Counted from the stretch's first letter, positions 7,205 through 15,893 are shown. The stretch: DNA of 20,158 bases from CAYRWR01 sp964537555 (GCA_964537555.1 CAZIAD010000055.1:1-20158), one strand, 5' to 3'. Numbers and translations: made by a program. The notes: generated by a model from the letters alone, not told the origin.

Positions 7205-7347
7205 AATATTAATGACTGTATCAGGCCATAACCAGGATTAGTAATGCACCATAATACCATACATCTCAGCGTATATAGATTTATCTTTTTGTTGTATTTT
7301 TTATTTCCCAGGGGGGCCATTATTTCGCCCTTCTTAAAGGCTCTCTT

Positions 7348-9330
7348 ATGCTGCTAGCAGAAGTCGCACTGAATATTCCTCTGGAAAAATGCTTTTATTA
7401 TATAATCCCTCAGTCTATGGATATGGATCGATTTTACAGGGTACAAGTCAACTTTGGCGGTAAAATAATGCCGGCCCTGGTATTGCACATCCATGAAGAC
7501 CGGGATGTAGCAGAAAAACTGGGGGATTTTAAACTTAAAGAGATCTCAAAAGTCCTGGATGCAACCCCGATCATGGATGAGAGGCTTTATGAATTGGCAG
7601 TCTGGCTGAGAGACTTTTATCTCTGCTCCCTGGGTGAGGCTTTATTTACCATCATCCCTTCTGCCAAAAACCCTCTCCACTACCCACTTCCCTTTCGGTT
7701 TAAAGACACACTCTCTCCCCTTTCCCCGGAACAGCAGGATGCCTATGATCAGATAGAATCAGGAATTGGGACAAATGCAGGCTATTACCTGCACGGCATA
7801 ACCGGATCAGGTAAGACCGAAGTATATAAACATCTCGTAAAAAAGGCATTGTCCCTGAGAAAAACTGTGATCATTTTAATCCCGGAGATCGCTTTAACCC
7901 CTCAGACCCTGGAGCGTTTCTATGAAAGCTTTGGAGAACAGGTGGCAGTGTACCATAGTAAGCTGACTCCGGGTCAAAGACTGGGGGAATGGATACGCTG
8001 TATGAAGGGGGAAGCCCGCGTCCTGATCGGGCCCCGTTCCTCTGTTTTTCTGCCTATGAAAGACCTGGGTCTGATTATCATAGATGAAGAACATGAGTCC
8101 TCCTACAAATCTGCCAACAAGCCCCGTTACCATGCCCGCCAGGTAGCTTTTTATCGCAGCAGGCATGAAAATGCTGCTCTGGTCCTGGGTTCTGCCACCC
8201 CCCAGCTGGAAAGCTATTATTATGCTCAGGAAGCTAAGATAAAACTGATAGAACTGACCCAAAGATACGGCAACAGTACTATTCCGGAAGTGGAAATAGT
8301 AGACCTCAAGGCAGAAGAAAAAGGTAATATGCTCTTATCTACCCCTCTGCTTCTGGCTATGATGTCCAATATGCAAAAAAAGAAACAGACCTTACTCTTT
8401 CTGAATCGGCGGGGATACTCACCGGTGCTGATGTGTGAGGAGTGCGGATATACCGCCCAGTGTCCCCAGTGTGATGTCAGCCTCACTCTGCATAAAGGCC
8501 ATCATCTGTTAAAATGTCATCATTGCGGATACCAGCAAAGTATCCCGCATGCCTGCCCTCAATGCAATAATGTCTCATTCAAAGAGCTGGGCAGTGGTAC
8601 CGAAAGACTGGAGATGCATCTGGAGCAGCAGTTTCCTCAGGCGCGGATCTCCCGCATGGACCTGGATACTACCCGCTCCAAATACCGCTATGAAGAAATA
8701 TTGAGTGATATGAAAGCAGGGAAAATCGATATTCTGGTAGGCACACAGATGATTGCCAAAGGGCATGATATCGCCGGCATTAACCTGGTGGGAGCCATCC
8801 TGCCCGACATCATACTGAATATCCCTGATTTCAGGTCATCAGAGAGGGCATTTATACTGCTGACCCAGGTCATCGGGCGAGCAGGTAGAAGGGATGACCA
8901 GGGTAAAGCTATAATCCAGACTTACCTCCCGGAGCACTATGCCATCGTGCAGGCTTCCCGTCAGGATTTTAAGCAATTCTATGCCCTGGAACTGGAAAAA
9001 AGAAAAGCCTTTAACTACCCTCCCTTTACCAGGTTGGGCAGGGCGGTATTCCGGGCTTTAAAAAAAGAAGTCCTTATCGAATTCTGCGAGTCTTTGAAAG
9101 GTTTTTTAAAACCTTTGCGTAGTGACACCAAAGAACTGCAGATCCTGGGGCCGGTAAGCTGCCCTATGGAAAAGTTGAATAATCAGTATCGATATCATAT
9201 AATTATAAAATCTGGCAGTGTACAAAGGATCAATCAGACCTTATTAAGTGTGAAAGATTTTTTTCAACAGCATCGACTGTCTGCAAGGCTGAATATTGAA
9301 CTGGATATCGATCCGCAAAACCTGGTTTAG
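7348..9330 (+). CDS. priA: Primosomal protein N' (replication restart helicase PriA)
   Basis: PriA binds abandoned replication forks and reloads the replisome; it is a 3'-5' superfamily 2 helicase. It has 660 residues, somewhat shorter than E. coli PriA. The ATG at 7348 has AAAGG 7 nt upstream. The N-terminal 3' DNA-binding region covers about residues 1-100. Walker A GITGSGKTE is at 150-158 and DEEH at 246-249. A zinc region has all eight cysteines (363, 366, 372, 375, 390, 393, 403, 406) and splits the helicase core. LVGTQMIAKGHD follows, and QVIGRAGR is at 507-514. The C-terminal domain follows to residue 660. Helicase and zinc sites are complete, so both unwinding and primosome assembly are expected. 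The upstream 143-nt gap has a G6 run at 7311-7316 but no convincing promoter or terminator. mrdA follows at 14 nt. Confidence 0.96.
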   Translation: MLLAEVALNIPLEKCFYYIIPQSMDMDRFYRVQVNFGGKIMPALVLHIHEDRDVAEKLGDFKLKEISKVLDATPIMDERLYELAVWLRDFYLCSLGEALFTIIPSAKNPLHYPLPFRFKDTLSPLSPEQQDAYDQIESGIGTNAGYYLHGITGSGKTEVYKHLVKKALSLRKTVIILIPEIALTPQTLERFYESFGEQVAVYHSKLTPGQRLGEWIRCMKGEARVLIGPRSSVFLPMKDLGLIIIDEEHESSYKSANKPRYHARQVAFYRSRHENAALVLGSATPQLESYYYAQEAKIKLIELTQRYGNSTIPEVEIVDLKAEEKGNMLLSTPLLLAMMSNMQKKKQTLLFLNRRGYSPVLMCEECGYTAQCPQCDVSLTLHKGHHLLKCHHCGYQQSIPHACPQCNNVSFKELGSGTERLEMHLEQQFPQARISRMDLDTTRSKYRYEEILSDMKAGKIDILVGTQMIAKGHDIAGINLVGAILPDIILNIPDFRSSERAFILLTQVIGRAGRRDDQGKAIIQTYLPEHYAIVQASRQDFKQFYALELEKRKAFNYPPFTRLGRAVFRALKKEVLIEFCESLKGFLKPLRSDTKELQILGPVSCPMEKLNNQYRYHIIIKSGSVQRINQTLLSVKDFFQQHRLSARLNIELDIDPQNLV

Positions 9331-9344
9331 GAGATATATACTCA

Positions 9345-11150
9345 ATGCTTGAAATGACTCAAAAAGCAAAGACCCGCTTGCTTATCATCAATATCATGAT
9401 CTATAGCCTTTCTCTGCTTATGTTTTTCAGATTATTTTTTCTTCAGATCGTAAAAGGGAAAGAGTATTATAAAGAGTCTGAAAGTAATAAATTACAGCCC
9501 ATCCGCATTCCGGCTTATAGAAGTATCATATTTGACCGTACTAAAAAAAACCGCCTGGCCTATAACCGAAAATCTTTATCTATTGTAGTCATCCCAGCCA
9601 ACTTACCCAAAGACGATATTAAAAAAGAAGAAGTACTTTCTAATCTGGCCCTGGTTATCAATATGCCTATTGAGAATATCAAGTCCACCCTGGAAGAGCA
9701 GGCTTTAGATAAGTATACCCCCGTCATCATGAAATACGACATTGATTCCAAGGTACTGGTTCGCCTGGCAGAGCACAGTGAATTATACCCCGGTATTTTG
9801 TGGGATAACCGTCCCCGAAGAGTATACCCTTCCCGGGAAAAGGCCTCACATGTCATCGGTTATACCGGTATTATCTCTAAAAAAGAATTAGAGACACTCA
9901 GTTCCCATAGAGAGTATCACTCCGGTACCATTCTGGGTAAGAAAGGGATAGAGAAGTATTATGATGAAGTGATCAGAGGTAAAGAAGGTATAAAGCAGCG
10001 CACTGTGGACGCCTTAGGTACGGTTCTTTCAGAGACGAATGTCATGGAAGCAGTGTCCGGCCCTCCTTTGGTACTGTCTTTGCATAAAGAGTTACAGGAT
10101 TATGCCTATGAGCTCCTGGGCGAGCTTAAAGGGGCTGTAGTCATTTCCAAACCAGCCACCGGGGAAATCCTGACTCTGGTCTCCGCCCCTGGCTTTGATC
10201 CCAATGTCTTTACAGACCGTTTTAGTGAAAAAGATTTTTTCATTCTGAAAAACGATATAGACAAACCTTTTCTGGATCGTGCCATTCAGGGTACCTACCC
10301 CCCCGCTTCTACCTTCAAACTGGTCACAGCATCCGCATATTTAAACGCGGATCAGCCTACTCATTCAAAAGTAAATTGTCCGGGTTATATCATGATCGGC
10401 AGACGCCGCTTTGGCTGCTGGAGTGTGCACCATTCTGTTAATTTCTTTGATGCTATAGCCCGTTCCTGTGACACATACTTTTATACCATCGGGACCCATT
10501 CAACTGTAGGACGGGAACGTATCATGCAGATGGCCCGTTTTTACGGTATTAACGTAAACTCACAGATCGATCTGCCTAATGAGCGGCATGGCCTGATCCC
10601 TGAGATGGACTGGTTTAAAAAGGCGCACAAACGCCCCTGGTCCTTAGGAGATACAGCCAACATCTCCATTGGACAGGGAGACCTGCTGGTCACACCTCTG
10701 GGCCTGAATGTAATGACTGCCACTATTGTCAACGAGGGTACTGTGTATAAACCTTTCATATTAAAGGAAAAACTGGACAGCCTGAACCGTCAGGTTATTT
10801 GGACTAAGACTCCCGAAGTACTGCGAAAGATCGATATGCCTGCTAAAAACTTTCAGATGCTGAAACAGGGTATGCATGATGTTTTGGAATACGGTACAGC
10901 CAGCTGGTTAAAATACCTGACTGATGTACCTATGGGAGGAAAGACAGGAACAGGACAGGCCGGGGGTGATCTGGATGACCATGCTTTATTTACCTGTTTT
11001 GCCCCCTACAATTATACCGATCTCAATGATGTAATTGTGGTCACTGTAGTTGTGGAACATGGAGGTCACGGTTCCAGTGCAGCTGCCCCTATAGCAGCTA
11101 AACTGATAGACCTGTATTTTAAGAACATTAACCCTATAAAGTATAAATAG
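9345..11150 (+). CDS. mrdA: Penicillin-binding protein 2 (elongasome DD-transpeptidase)
   Basis: PBP2 cross-links peptidoglycan during lateral wall growth and works with RodA. It has 601 residues. An N-terminal membrane anchor lies at about residues 12-33 (LLIINIMIYSLSLLMFFRLF), then the pedestal domain with RxRxYPSREKASHVIGYTG, then the transpeptidase domain. Active-site motifs are S322-T-F-K325 with the acylated serine, S374-C-D376, and K533-T-G-T536. The start at 9345 has AGGAG overlapping the priA stop, at a rather long 11-nt spacing. It begins 14 nt after priA and is followed by rodA at 15 nt, so it is translated from a shared message. The rodA neighbour separates it from the division homologue FtsI, which would usually sit next to ftsW. 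Confidence 0.93.
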   Translation: MLEMTQKAKTRLLIINIMIYSLSLLMFFRLFFLQIVKGKEYYKESESNKLQPIRIPAYRSIIFDRTKKNRLAYNRKSLSIVVIPANLPKDDIKKEEVLSNLALVINMPIENIKSTLEEQALDKYTPVIMKYDIDSKVLVRLAEHSELYPGILWDNRPRRVYPSREKASHVIGYTGIISKKELETLSSHREYHSGTILGKKGIEKYYDEVIRGKEGIKQRTVDALGTVLSETNVMEAVSGPPLVLSLHKELQDYAYELLGELKGAVVISKPATGEILTLVSAPGFDPNVFTDRFSEKDFFILKNDIDKPFLDRAIQGTYPPASTFKLVTASAYLNADQPTHSKVNCPGYIMIGRRRFGCWSVHHSVNFFDAIARSCDTYFYTIGTHSTVGRERIMQMARFYGINVNSQIDLPNERHGLIPEMDWFKKAHKRPWSLGDTANISIGQGDLLVTPLGLNVMTATIVNEGTVYKPFILKEKLDSLNRQVIWTKTPEVLRKIDMPAKNFQMLKQGMHDVLEYGTASWLKYLTDVPMGGKTGTGQAGGDLDDHALFTCFAPYNYTDLNDVIVVTVVVEHGGHGSSAAAPIAAKLIDLYFKNINPIKYK

Positions 11151-11165
11151 AGGACCATAAACATT

Positions 11166-12500
11166 ATGTTAAAAGATAATTTAAAGAATGTATCCTATGG
11201 ATTTATTATTATACCCATTGTACTGTCCATTATTGGATTGATGTTTGTTTACAGTACCGGGATCAGGGCGGAAGATGGGACTATCGGCCCCCTTCTGCAG
11301 AGTCAGTTTTTTAAACAGCTGGTATGGTTTATGATCGGGATAGGCATCTCCATATTTATCCTGTCTGTAGACTATTTTCAGCTGGCTGATATCGGTGAAT
11401 ACTTCTATATTGCAGGTATCTTATTACTGATTATTACTCTGGTATTTGGTAAAGATGTAAGAGGAGCTAAGAGCTGGCTGGGTATAGGAGGCCTGGGCAT
11501 CCAGCCCTCGGAGATCATGAAGTTATTTTACATTCTGTTTTATGCTAAGTATCTATCACGGGCTCCCCTCAATGAGAAAAAAGTACAGACCTTCCTTATA
11601 TCTTTAGCTATACTAGTGCTCCCCCTGGGTCTCATTATGCTGCAGCCGGACCTGGGTACTTCTATAGTGTTTCTTGTTATCTTTATGTTTATGAGCTACA
11701 TGGGAATGTCGGATAATACCTATATCAATTATGTACTTATCATCGGTATCAGTACAATCATCCTGGTTCTGGGGAAATCTTATTACCAGTTTTACTATCT
11801 GGAGCAGGGAGGACATACTCTCATGTTCTGGGAAGGCTTGTTTTCAGCGACCACCCTGGGTATAATCACTTTATTTATGTTTCTTTCGACTACTGTATTG
11901 CTCATCATATCTTTCTTTAACCCTGTTAAAATTATTGCCAAGATTGTCCCTTATCTTATCATGATAGGGAGCAGCTCCCTCATTTCGGCAGTGGCATTTA
12001 AAGTCCTTAAGCCTTACCAGTGGAAAAGACTCCTGGCTTTTGTAAGCCCCGAACTGGACCGATGGGGTGCCGGTTATAACATCATACAATCTATGATCGC
12101 TATTGGATCAGGACAATTCCGGGGAAAAGGCCTGTTCAGAGGATCTCAAAACACCTTAGGATTTCTACCCGAAAAAAGCACAGATTTTATTTTTTCTATC
12201 ATCAGTGAAGAGTTGGGCTTCCTGGGAGGGAGTCTGGTGATAGGCTTGTTTGTCATGTATTTTTATTATATAAATAAAACTATACAAAATGCCAAAGATA
12301 AAGAGGGTATGCTGGTGGCAAGTGGAACATTTGCTATGTTCTTCATCCACTTCATTATCAATGTAGGCATGACTCTGGGCTGGGCGCCAGTGACCGGACT
12401 TCCTCTGCCCTTTATCTCTTACGGCGGCTCATCCTACCTCACATTTATTATCGGTGCAGCCCTGATCTCCAACATTTACTCTCATAGATTTGTCCACTAG
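11166..12500 (+). CDS. rodA: Rod shape-determining protein RodA (SEDS peptidoglycan glycosyltransferase)
   Basis: RodA polymerises lipid II into glycan strands in the elongasome, paired with PBP2. It has 444 residues, about 70 more than E. coli RodA. It is strongly hydrophobic with roughly ten to twelve membrane spans. SEDS signatures include SWLGIGGLGIQPSEIMKL, QPDLGTSIVF, GAGYNIIQSMIAIGSGQ, EKSTDFIFSIISEELGF, and FISYGGSSY close to the C-terminus. Asp340 in STDFIF corresponds to the catalytic aspartate of RodA proteins. The extra length lies mainly in the middle (about residues 180-270), between QPDLGTS and the later core, where more hydrophobic segments and a short YYLEQGGHTLMFWEG loop are inserted. 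ATG at 11166; GAGG follows the mrdA stop at about 12 nt. Its adjacency to PBP2 supports RodA over FtsW. Confidence 0.93.
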   Translation: MLKDNLKNVSYGFIIIPIVLSIIGLMFVYSTGIRAEDGTIGPLLQSQFFKQLVWFMIGIGISIFILSVDYFQLADIGEYFYIAGILLLIITLVFGKDVRGAKSWLGIGGLGIQPSEIMKLFYILFYAKYLSRAPLNEKKVQTFLISLAILVLPLGLIMLQPDLGTSIVFLVIFMFMSYMGMSDNTYINYVLIIGISTIILVLGKSYYQFYYLEQGGHTLMFWEGLFSATTLGIITLFMFLSTTVLLIISFFNPVKIIAKIVPYLIMIGSSSLISAVAFKVLKPYQWKRLLAFVSPELDRWGAGYNIIQSMIAIGSGQFRGKGLFRGSQNTLGFLPEKSTDFIFSIISEELGFLGGSLVIGLFVMYFYYINKTIQNAKDKEGMLVASGTFAMFFIHFIINVGMTLGWAPVTGLPLPFISYGGSSYLTFIIGAALISNIYSHRFVH

Positions 12501-12508
12501 AGGCCATT

Positions 12509-12943
12509 ATGAATGAAGATAAAGAATACCAGTCGCTGCATTATCTGGAACAACATTTTACGGATGTCATCGAGTTTTATAAAGAGTCTCACATTGAGGG
12601 TGACTACACTCCCATCTGCGTTGTAGAATCTCAGGATCATGAACTGGAGTCTTTGGAATTCAGTCTGGAAAAGAAGACCCATACCCGGGATGTAGATGAT
12701 GTTATATCTGAATTTAAAAGCCGGATCCAGCAGTTAAAACAGCAAAAAAAGATTATTTCAGCGGTGATTATCTATCACTGCAACCGTAAAGACCCGGATT
12801 TTAAACCGGCCCGTGAAATAGAAGACGCTGATGCTTTTTTACTGAGCCTGTTTTATCACGAGTATTACTCCTATCTTCTGCCATATCAGGATAAAGAGGA
12901 GGAAGTCCTCTATCAGGATATTATGCTGATCAGCTCTGACTAA
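12509..12943 (+). CDS. Hypothetical acidic protein, unrecognised
   Basis: 144 residues, ATG at 12509, only 8 nt after the rodA stop, with GAGG at the junction, so it is very probably translated from the rodA message. I do not recognise a family. The protein is acidic and soluble, with no signal peptide or membrane span. About residues 60-90 (VDDVISEFKSRIQQLKQQKK) look helical, possibly coiled coil. After this comes a short hydrophobic strand, ISAVIIYHC. The C-terminal third is rich in aromatic and acidic residues (FYHEYYSYLLPYQDKEEE). It could be a small cytosolic partner of the cell-wall pair or simply an unrelated passenger. The frame is long, in codon step with its neighbours and has a good ribosome-binding site, so the gene is real. 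Confidence 0.7.
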   Translation: MNEDKEYQSLHYLEQHFTDVIEFYKESHIEGDYTPICVVESQDHELESLEFSLEKKTHTRDVDDVISEFKSRIQQLKQQKKIISAVIIYHCNRKDPDFKPAREIEDADAFLLSLFYHEYYSYLLPYQDKEEEVLYQDIMLISSD

Positions 12944-12973
12944 AATATTTTCAGGCCCCATGAAGCCTGTTAT

Positions 12974-13002
12974 TTGTGAAAATATCAGGTATATTGTACT
13001 AT
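12974..13002 (+). promoter_or_regulatory. Putative promoter for gapN
   Basis: TTGTGA (12974-12979), a 17-nt spacer, TACTAT (12997-13002), 29 nt before the gapN start. A weak 5-bp hairpin (CAGGC/GCCTG, 12952-12969) lies just upstream without a proper T tract. Together they suggest that gapN is partly uncoupled from the rodA operon. Confidence 0.45.
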
Positions 13003-13031
13003 TAATAAAAGTTTTATTCACAGGAGCAGAT

Positions 13032-14660
13032 ATGAATGAGAAACATGGATTCTTAAAAGATGCATTTTTATCAATGGAAGACATACCCCGGGAATACCAG
13101 ATAGGCCCTGAAATCACCCAAAGACAATACCTCTCCGGTGGAAAAATAAAGACCTGGGAAGGCCCATTACAGGATGTCTACTCTCCTATACATATTCGCG
13201 AGGGTGAAAACAGCCATCCATTCAAACTGGGATCTTATCCCCTTATGACTGCCCAGGAATCACTGGCCGTGCTGGAAGAGGCTGTCCAAGCCTATGATAA
13301 AGGCCGAGGCTTATGGCCTACCCTTTCTGTGGAAAAACGCATACAGCACATTGAATTGTTTATTGAGAAGATGCTGGAAAAAAGAGACGAAGTAATAAGA
13401 CTCCTGATGTGGGAGATCGGAAAAAATCGCAGTGCATCTGAAAAAGAATTTGACAGGACAGTCGATTACATCAAAGACACCATCGAAGCTCTAAAAGACC
13501 TGGACCGCCAGTCTTCCCGATTTACCATAGAACAGGGTATACTGGCCCAGATCAGGAGGGCCCCTTTGGGGGTGGTCTTATGTATGGGCCCCTACAACTA
13601 CCCCTTAAACGAGACTTATACCACTCTCATACCAGCTCTCATTATGGGCAATGTAGTAGTCTTCAAGGCCCCTAAACTGGGGGTATTGCTGCATTCACCC
13701 CTCTTACAGGCATTTCAGGAAGCCTTCCCTCCCGGTGTGGTAAATACCATTTACGGCGAAGGCCAGACCATAGTAGGGCCTGTCATGGAGTCCGGAAAAG
13801 TGGATGTTCTGGCATTTATCGGCTCCAGTAAAGTGGCTGATATACTCAAACAGCAGCACCCTCTGCCACACCGGCTCAAGTCTGTTCTGGGATTGGGCGC
13901 CAAGAACGCAGGTATATTTCTCAAAGACTGCGACCTGGACTCTGCCGTAAAAGAAGCCGTACTGGGTTCTTTGTCCTATAACGGACAGCGCTGTACAGCT
14001 CTGAAAATCCTGTTTGTCCATAAAGATATAGCTCAGGAATTCTCCCGACGTTTTTCAGAAAAAGTCTCAGCCCTTAAGGCAGGCATGCCCTGGGAAGAGG
14101 GAGTGGAAATCACCCCCCTGCCCGTACCCCAAAAAAGTGAATATCTGGACGGCCTGATCCAGGACGCAAAAAAACATGGAGCTGATGTCATAAATGAAAA
14201 CGGAGGTATTTTTGAGAAGACTTTATTCTTTCCGGCTGTACTCTACCCCGTCAATCATAAAATGCGGATCTACAACGAGGAGCAGTTTGGCCCCCTGGTC
14301 CCCATCGTCCCCTTCAGTGATATACAGGAAGCTATCGATTATGTGATTAACTCTCACTATGGTCAGCAGGTCAGCCTGTTCGGCAATGATGCTGTTCTCA
14401 TGTCTCGTCTTATTGACCCTCTGGTCAACCAGGTGTGCCGCGTCAATATAAACAGCCAGTGCCAGAGAGGCCCTGATGTTTTTCCCTTTAGCGGCAGAAA
14501 AGATAGTGCGGAAGGGACCCTGAGTGTTTCCGATGCATTAAGAGTATTTGCTATACGGACCCTGGTCTCAGCCAAGATGACCGATCAGAATAAAAAACTG
14601 ATTAAAGAAATACTCAAAGAAGACCATTCAAACTTCCTCAGTACAGATTTTATTCTCTGA
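13032..14660 (+). CDS. gapN: Non-phosphorylating NADP-dependent glyceraldehyde-3-phosphate dehydrogenase (GapN-type ALDH)
   Basis: GapN oxidises glyceraldehyde 3-phosphate directly to 3-phosphoglycerate, making NADPH without ATP. It has 542 residues from ATG at 13032, 5 nt after AGGAG; an upstream in-frame ATG at 12960 would add 24 residues across the promoter-like region without a ribosome-binding site. Aldehyde dehydrogenase superfamily features are GPYNYPLNE (oxyanion Asn region), VFKAPK (cofactor-binding Lys), nucleophile Cys321 in NGQRCTALK, EEQFGPLVPIVPF, and a C-terminal RGPDVFPFSGRKDSAEGTLS segment typical of the long GapN subgroup. The usual ELGGK motif, which holds the general base Glu 34 residues before the Cys, reads GLGAK here (Gly287). 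Cys and cofactor-site residues remain, so activity is possible but may be altered. Substrate is inferred from the subgroup motifs, not proven. Confidence 0.85.
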   Translation: MNEKHGFLKDAFLSMEDIPREYQIGPEITQRQYLSGGKIKTWEGPLQDVYSPIHIREGENSHPFKLGSYPLMTAQESLAVLEEAVQAYDKGRGLWPTLSVEKRIQHIELFIEKMLEKRDEVIRLLMWEIGKNRSASEKEFDRTVDYIKDTIEALKDLDRQSSRFTIEQGILAQIRRAPLGVVLCMGPYNYPLNETYTTLIPALIMGNVVVFKAPKLGVLLHSPLLQAFQEAFPPGVVNTIYGEGQTIVGPVMESGKVDVLAFIGSSKVADILKQQHPLPHRLKSVLGLGAKNAGIFLKDCDLDSAVKEAVLGSLSYNGQRCTALKILFVHKDIAQEFSRRFSEKVSALKAGMPWEEGVEITPLPVPQKSEYLDGLIQDAKKHGADVINENGGIFEKTLFFPAVLYPVNHKMRIYNEEQFGPLVPIVPFSDIQEAIDYVINSHYGQQVSLFGNDAVLMSRLIDPLVNQVCRVNINSQCQRGPDVFPFSGRKDSAEGTLSVSDALRVFAIRTLVSAKMTDQNKKLIKEILKEDHSNFLSTDFIL

Positions 14661-14673
14661 TTCAATACTATTG

Positions 14674-14709
14674 AAAAAAGCCATTTTCAAATGAAAATGG
14701 CTTTTTTTT
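14674..14709. terminator. Bidirectional terminator between gapN and dnaJ
   Basis: A perfect 16-bp inverted repeat, AAAAAAGCCATTTTCA (14674-14689) with its reverse complement (14692-14707), around a two-base loop. It ends in T8 on the plus strand and A6 at the other side. gapN ends 13 nt before it on the plus strand and dnaJ ends 15 nt beyond it on the minus strand, so it can stop both converging messages. Confidence 0.92.
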
Positions 14710-14723
14710 ATTACAGAATCATT

Positions 14724-15839
14724 TTATAAATGTTCCCCGGTCTCACTGGCAAAGTCTTTGAGAAGGTTTTTAGCTTTTCCGGAAAGATTTTTAGGAACAT
14801 CGATCACGATCTCAAAGTAGATATCACCCCTTACTTTGGAACGTATATCCGGCATTCCTTCTCCCTTGATACGGATCTGGTGGCCTACCTGTACTCCAGC
14901 CGGAATATTTATCTGTTTCTCTCCCTCTATGGTACTGACAGGAATCTTTCCTCCGAATATAGCCCTGGGATAAGATATCTTAAGCTTGGCATAGAGGTCT
15001 TTCCCTTCCCTCTGGAATTCAGAATCGTTATTCACCGTAATCAGTACATACAGATCACCGCGTGGGCCGCCATTTTGACCTACATCGCCTTCACCAGACA
15101 CTCTGAGTCTCATTCCATCTTCTACACCGGCTGGGATTTTAACATTGATGACGCTGTCTTTTTCCCTGGTGCCACTGCCTCTGCAGGAAGGACAGGGGTC
15201 TGATACCTGGGAACCATTACCATGACATGTAGGACAGGTAGTCTGCACTGTAAAAAAGCCTTGCGAGGTCCTGACGGTTCCACTACCTCCACAGGTCTGA
15301 CAAGTGGTAGGAGCTTTTCCGCTTTTAGAACCGGAACCATTACAGGTGTCACAGACTTCATTTCTTCTTACTTTCAGCTTTAGGTTCTTATCCTGAAGGA
15401 TATCTATCATCTTCAGGCTGATGTCAGCCCTGATATCTGAGCCTCTGGTCTTTCGGGGGCCGCTCTGACGGGTTCGTCCCCGGGTACCTCCGCCACCAAA
15501 AAAGGTATCAAAGATGTCATCAAATACACCGCCGCCACCCATTCCACCGCCGCCAAAGATGTCGTTAAAATTAAATCCACCCTGGAAGCCGCCACCGGCA
15601 CCGCCTCCCTGCTGGAATGCGGCATGACCAAACTGATCATACATTTTCCTTTTTTCGCTGTTAGATAATACTTCATAGGCTTCGGATGCTTCTTTAAATT
15701 TATCCTCTGCTACTTTATCTCCGGGATTTCTGTCAGGGTGGTATTTCATAGCCTGTTTTCTGTAGGCTTTCTTGATCTCATCTTCATTGGCACCCCGGGA
15801 GACACCCAGTATATCGTAAAAATCTTTCTCAGTGGCCAT
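14724..15839 (-). CDS. dnaJ: Chaperone DnaJ (Hsp40, class I)
   Basis: DnaJ delivers unfolded proteins to DnaK and stimulates its ATPase. It has 371 residues, the normal length for class I. J domain at residues 1-70 with HPD at 34-36; Gly/Phe-rich linker at about 75-120 (GGGAGGGFQGGF, NDIFGGGG, a TFFGGGG run); zinc domain with all four CxxCxGxG repeats beginning at Cys163 (CDTCNGSG, CQTCGGSG, CPTCHGNG, CPSCRGSG); two C-terminal substrate-binding beta domains. AGGAG precedes the ATG at 15839. It follows dnaK by 72 nt; that gap contains a strong hairpin that may lower its expression relative to dnaK. Confidence 0.97.
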   Translation of the reverse strand: MATEKDFYDILGVSRGANEDEIKKAYRKQAMKYHPDRNPGDKVAEDKFKEASEAYEVLSNSEKRKMYDQFGHAAFQQGGGAGGGFQGGFNFNDIFGGGGMGGGGVFDDIFDTFFGGGGTRGRTRQSGPRKTRGSDIRADISLKMIDILQDKNLKLKVRRNEVCDTCNGSGSKSGKAPTTCQTCGGSGTVRTSQGFFTVQTTCPTCHGNGSQVSDPCPSCRGSGTREKDSVINVKIPAGVEDGMRLRVSGEGDVGQNGGPRGDLYVLITVNNDSEFQREGKDLYAKLKISYPRAIFGGKIPVSTIEGEKQINIPAGVQVGHQIRIKGEGMPDIRSKVRGDIYFEIVIDVPKNLSGKAKNLLKDFASETGEHL

Positions 15840-15855
15840 TCAATTCTCCTGAATA

Positions 15856-15893
15856 ATAAAAACATGCCGCGGAATCATTTGCTTTCCGCGGCA
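15856..15893 (-). terminator. Hairpin between dnaK and dnaJ, likely attenuating terminator
   Basis: TGCCGCGGAA (15865-15874) pairs exactly with TTCCGCGGCA (15884-15893) around a 9-nt loop. In the minus direction the stem is followed by TG and then TTTTTATTATT, a T tract. It lies 18 nt beyond the dnaK stop and before the dnaJ ribosome-binding site. It should act as a leaky terminator or an mRNA-stabilising 3' end for the grpE-dnaK part. Confidence 0.7.

Noticed and set aside
7205..7347. Riboswitch, terminator or promoter in the rdgB-priA gap
   Set aside because: A G6 run and TATATA were seen, but no stem with a T tract, no matching -35, and no conserved riboswitch core.
12960..13031. Upstream ATG at 12960 as gapN start
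   Set aside because: No ribosome-binding site lies before it, the added residues do not resemble GapN, and the ATG at 13032 has AGGAG at 5 nt.
13032..14660. gapN as a pseudogene because of the missing Glu
   Set aside because: The frame is intact, and the nucleophilic Cys, cofactor site and C-terminal signature are all kept, so loss of function is not shown.
14730..15203. 157-codon open frame antisense to dnaJ
   Set aside because: It mirrors the Gly- and Cys-rich dnaJ sequence, has no ribosome-binding site, and dnaJ on the other strand is unambiguous. Similar frames opposite dnaK (15972-16310, 16570-16923, 16947-17288) were rejected for the same reason.
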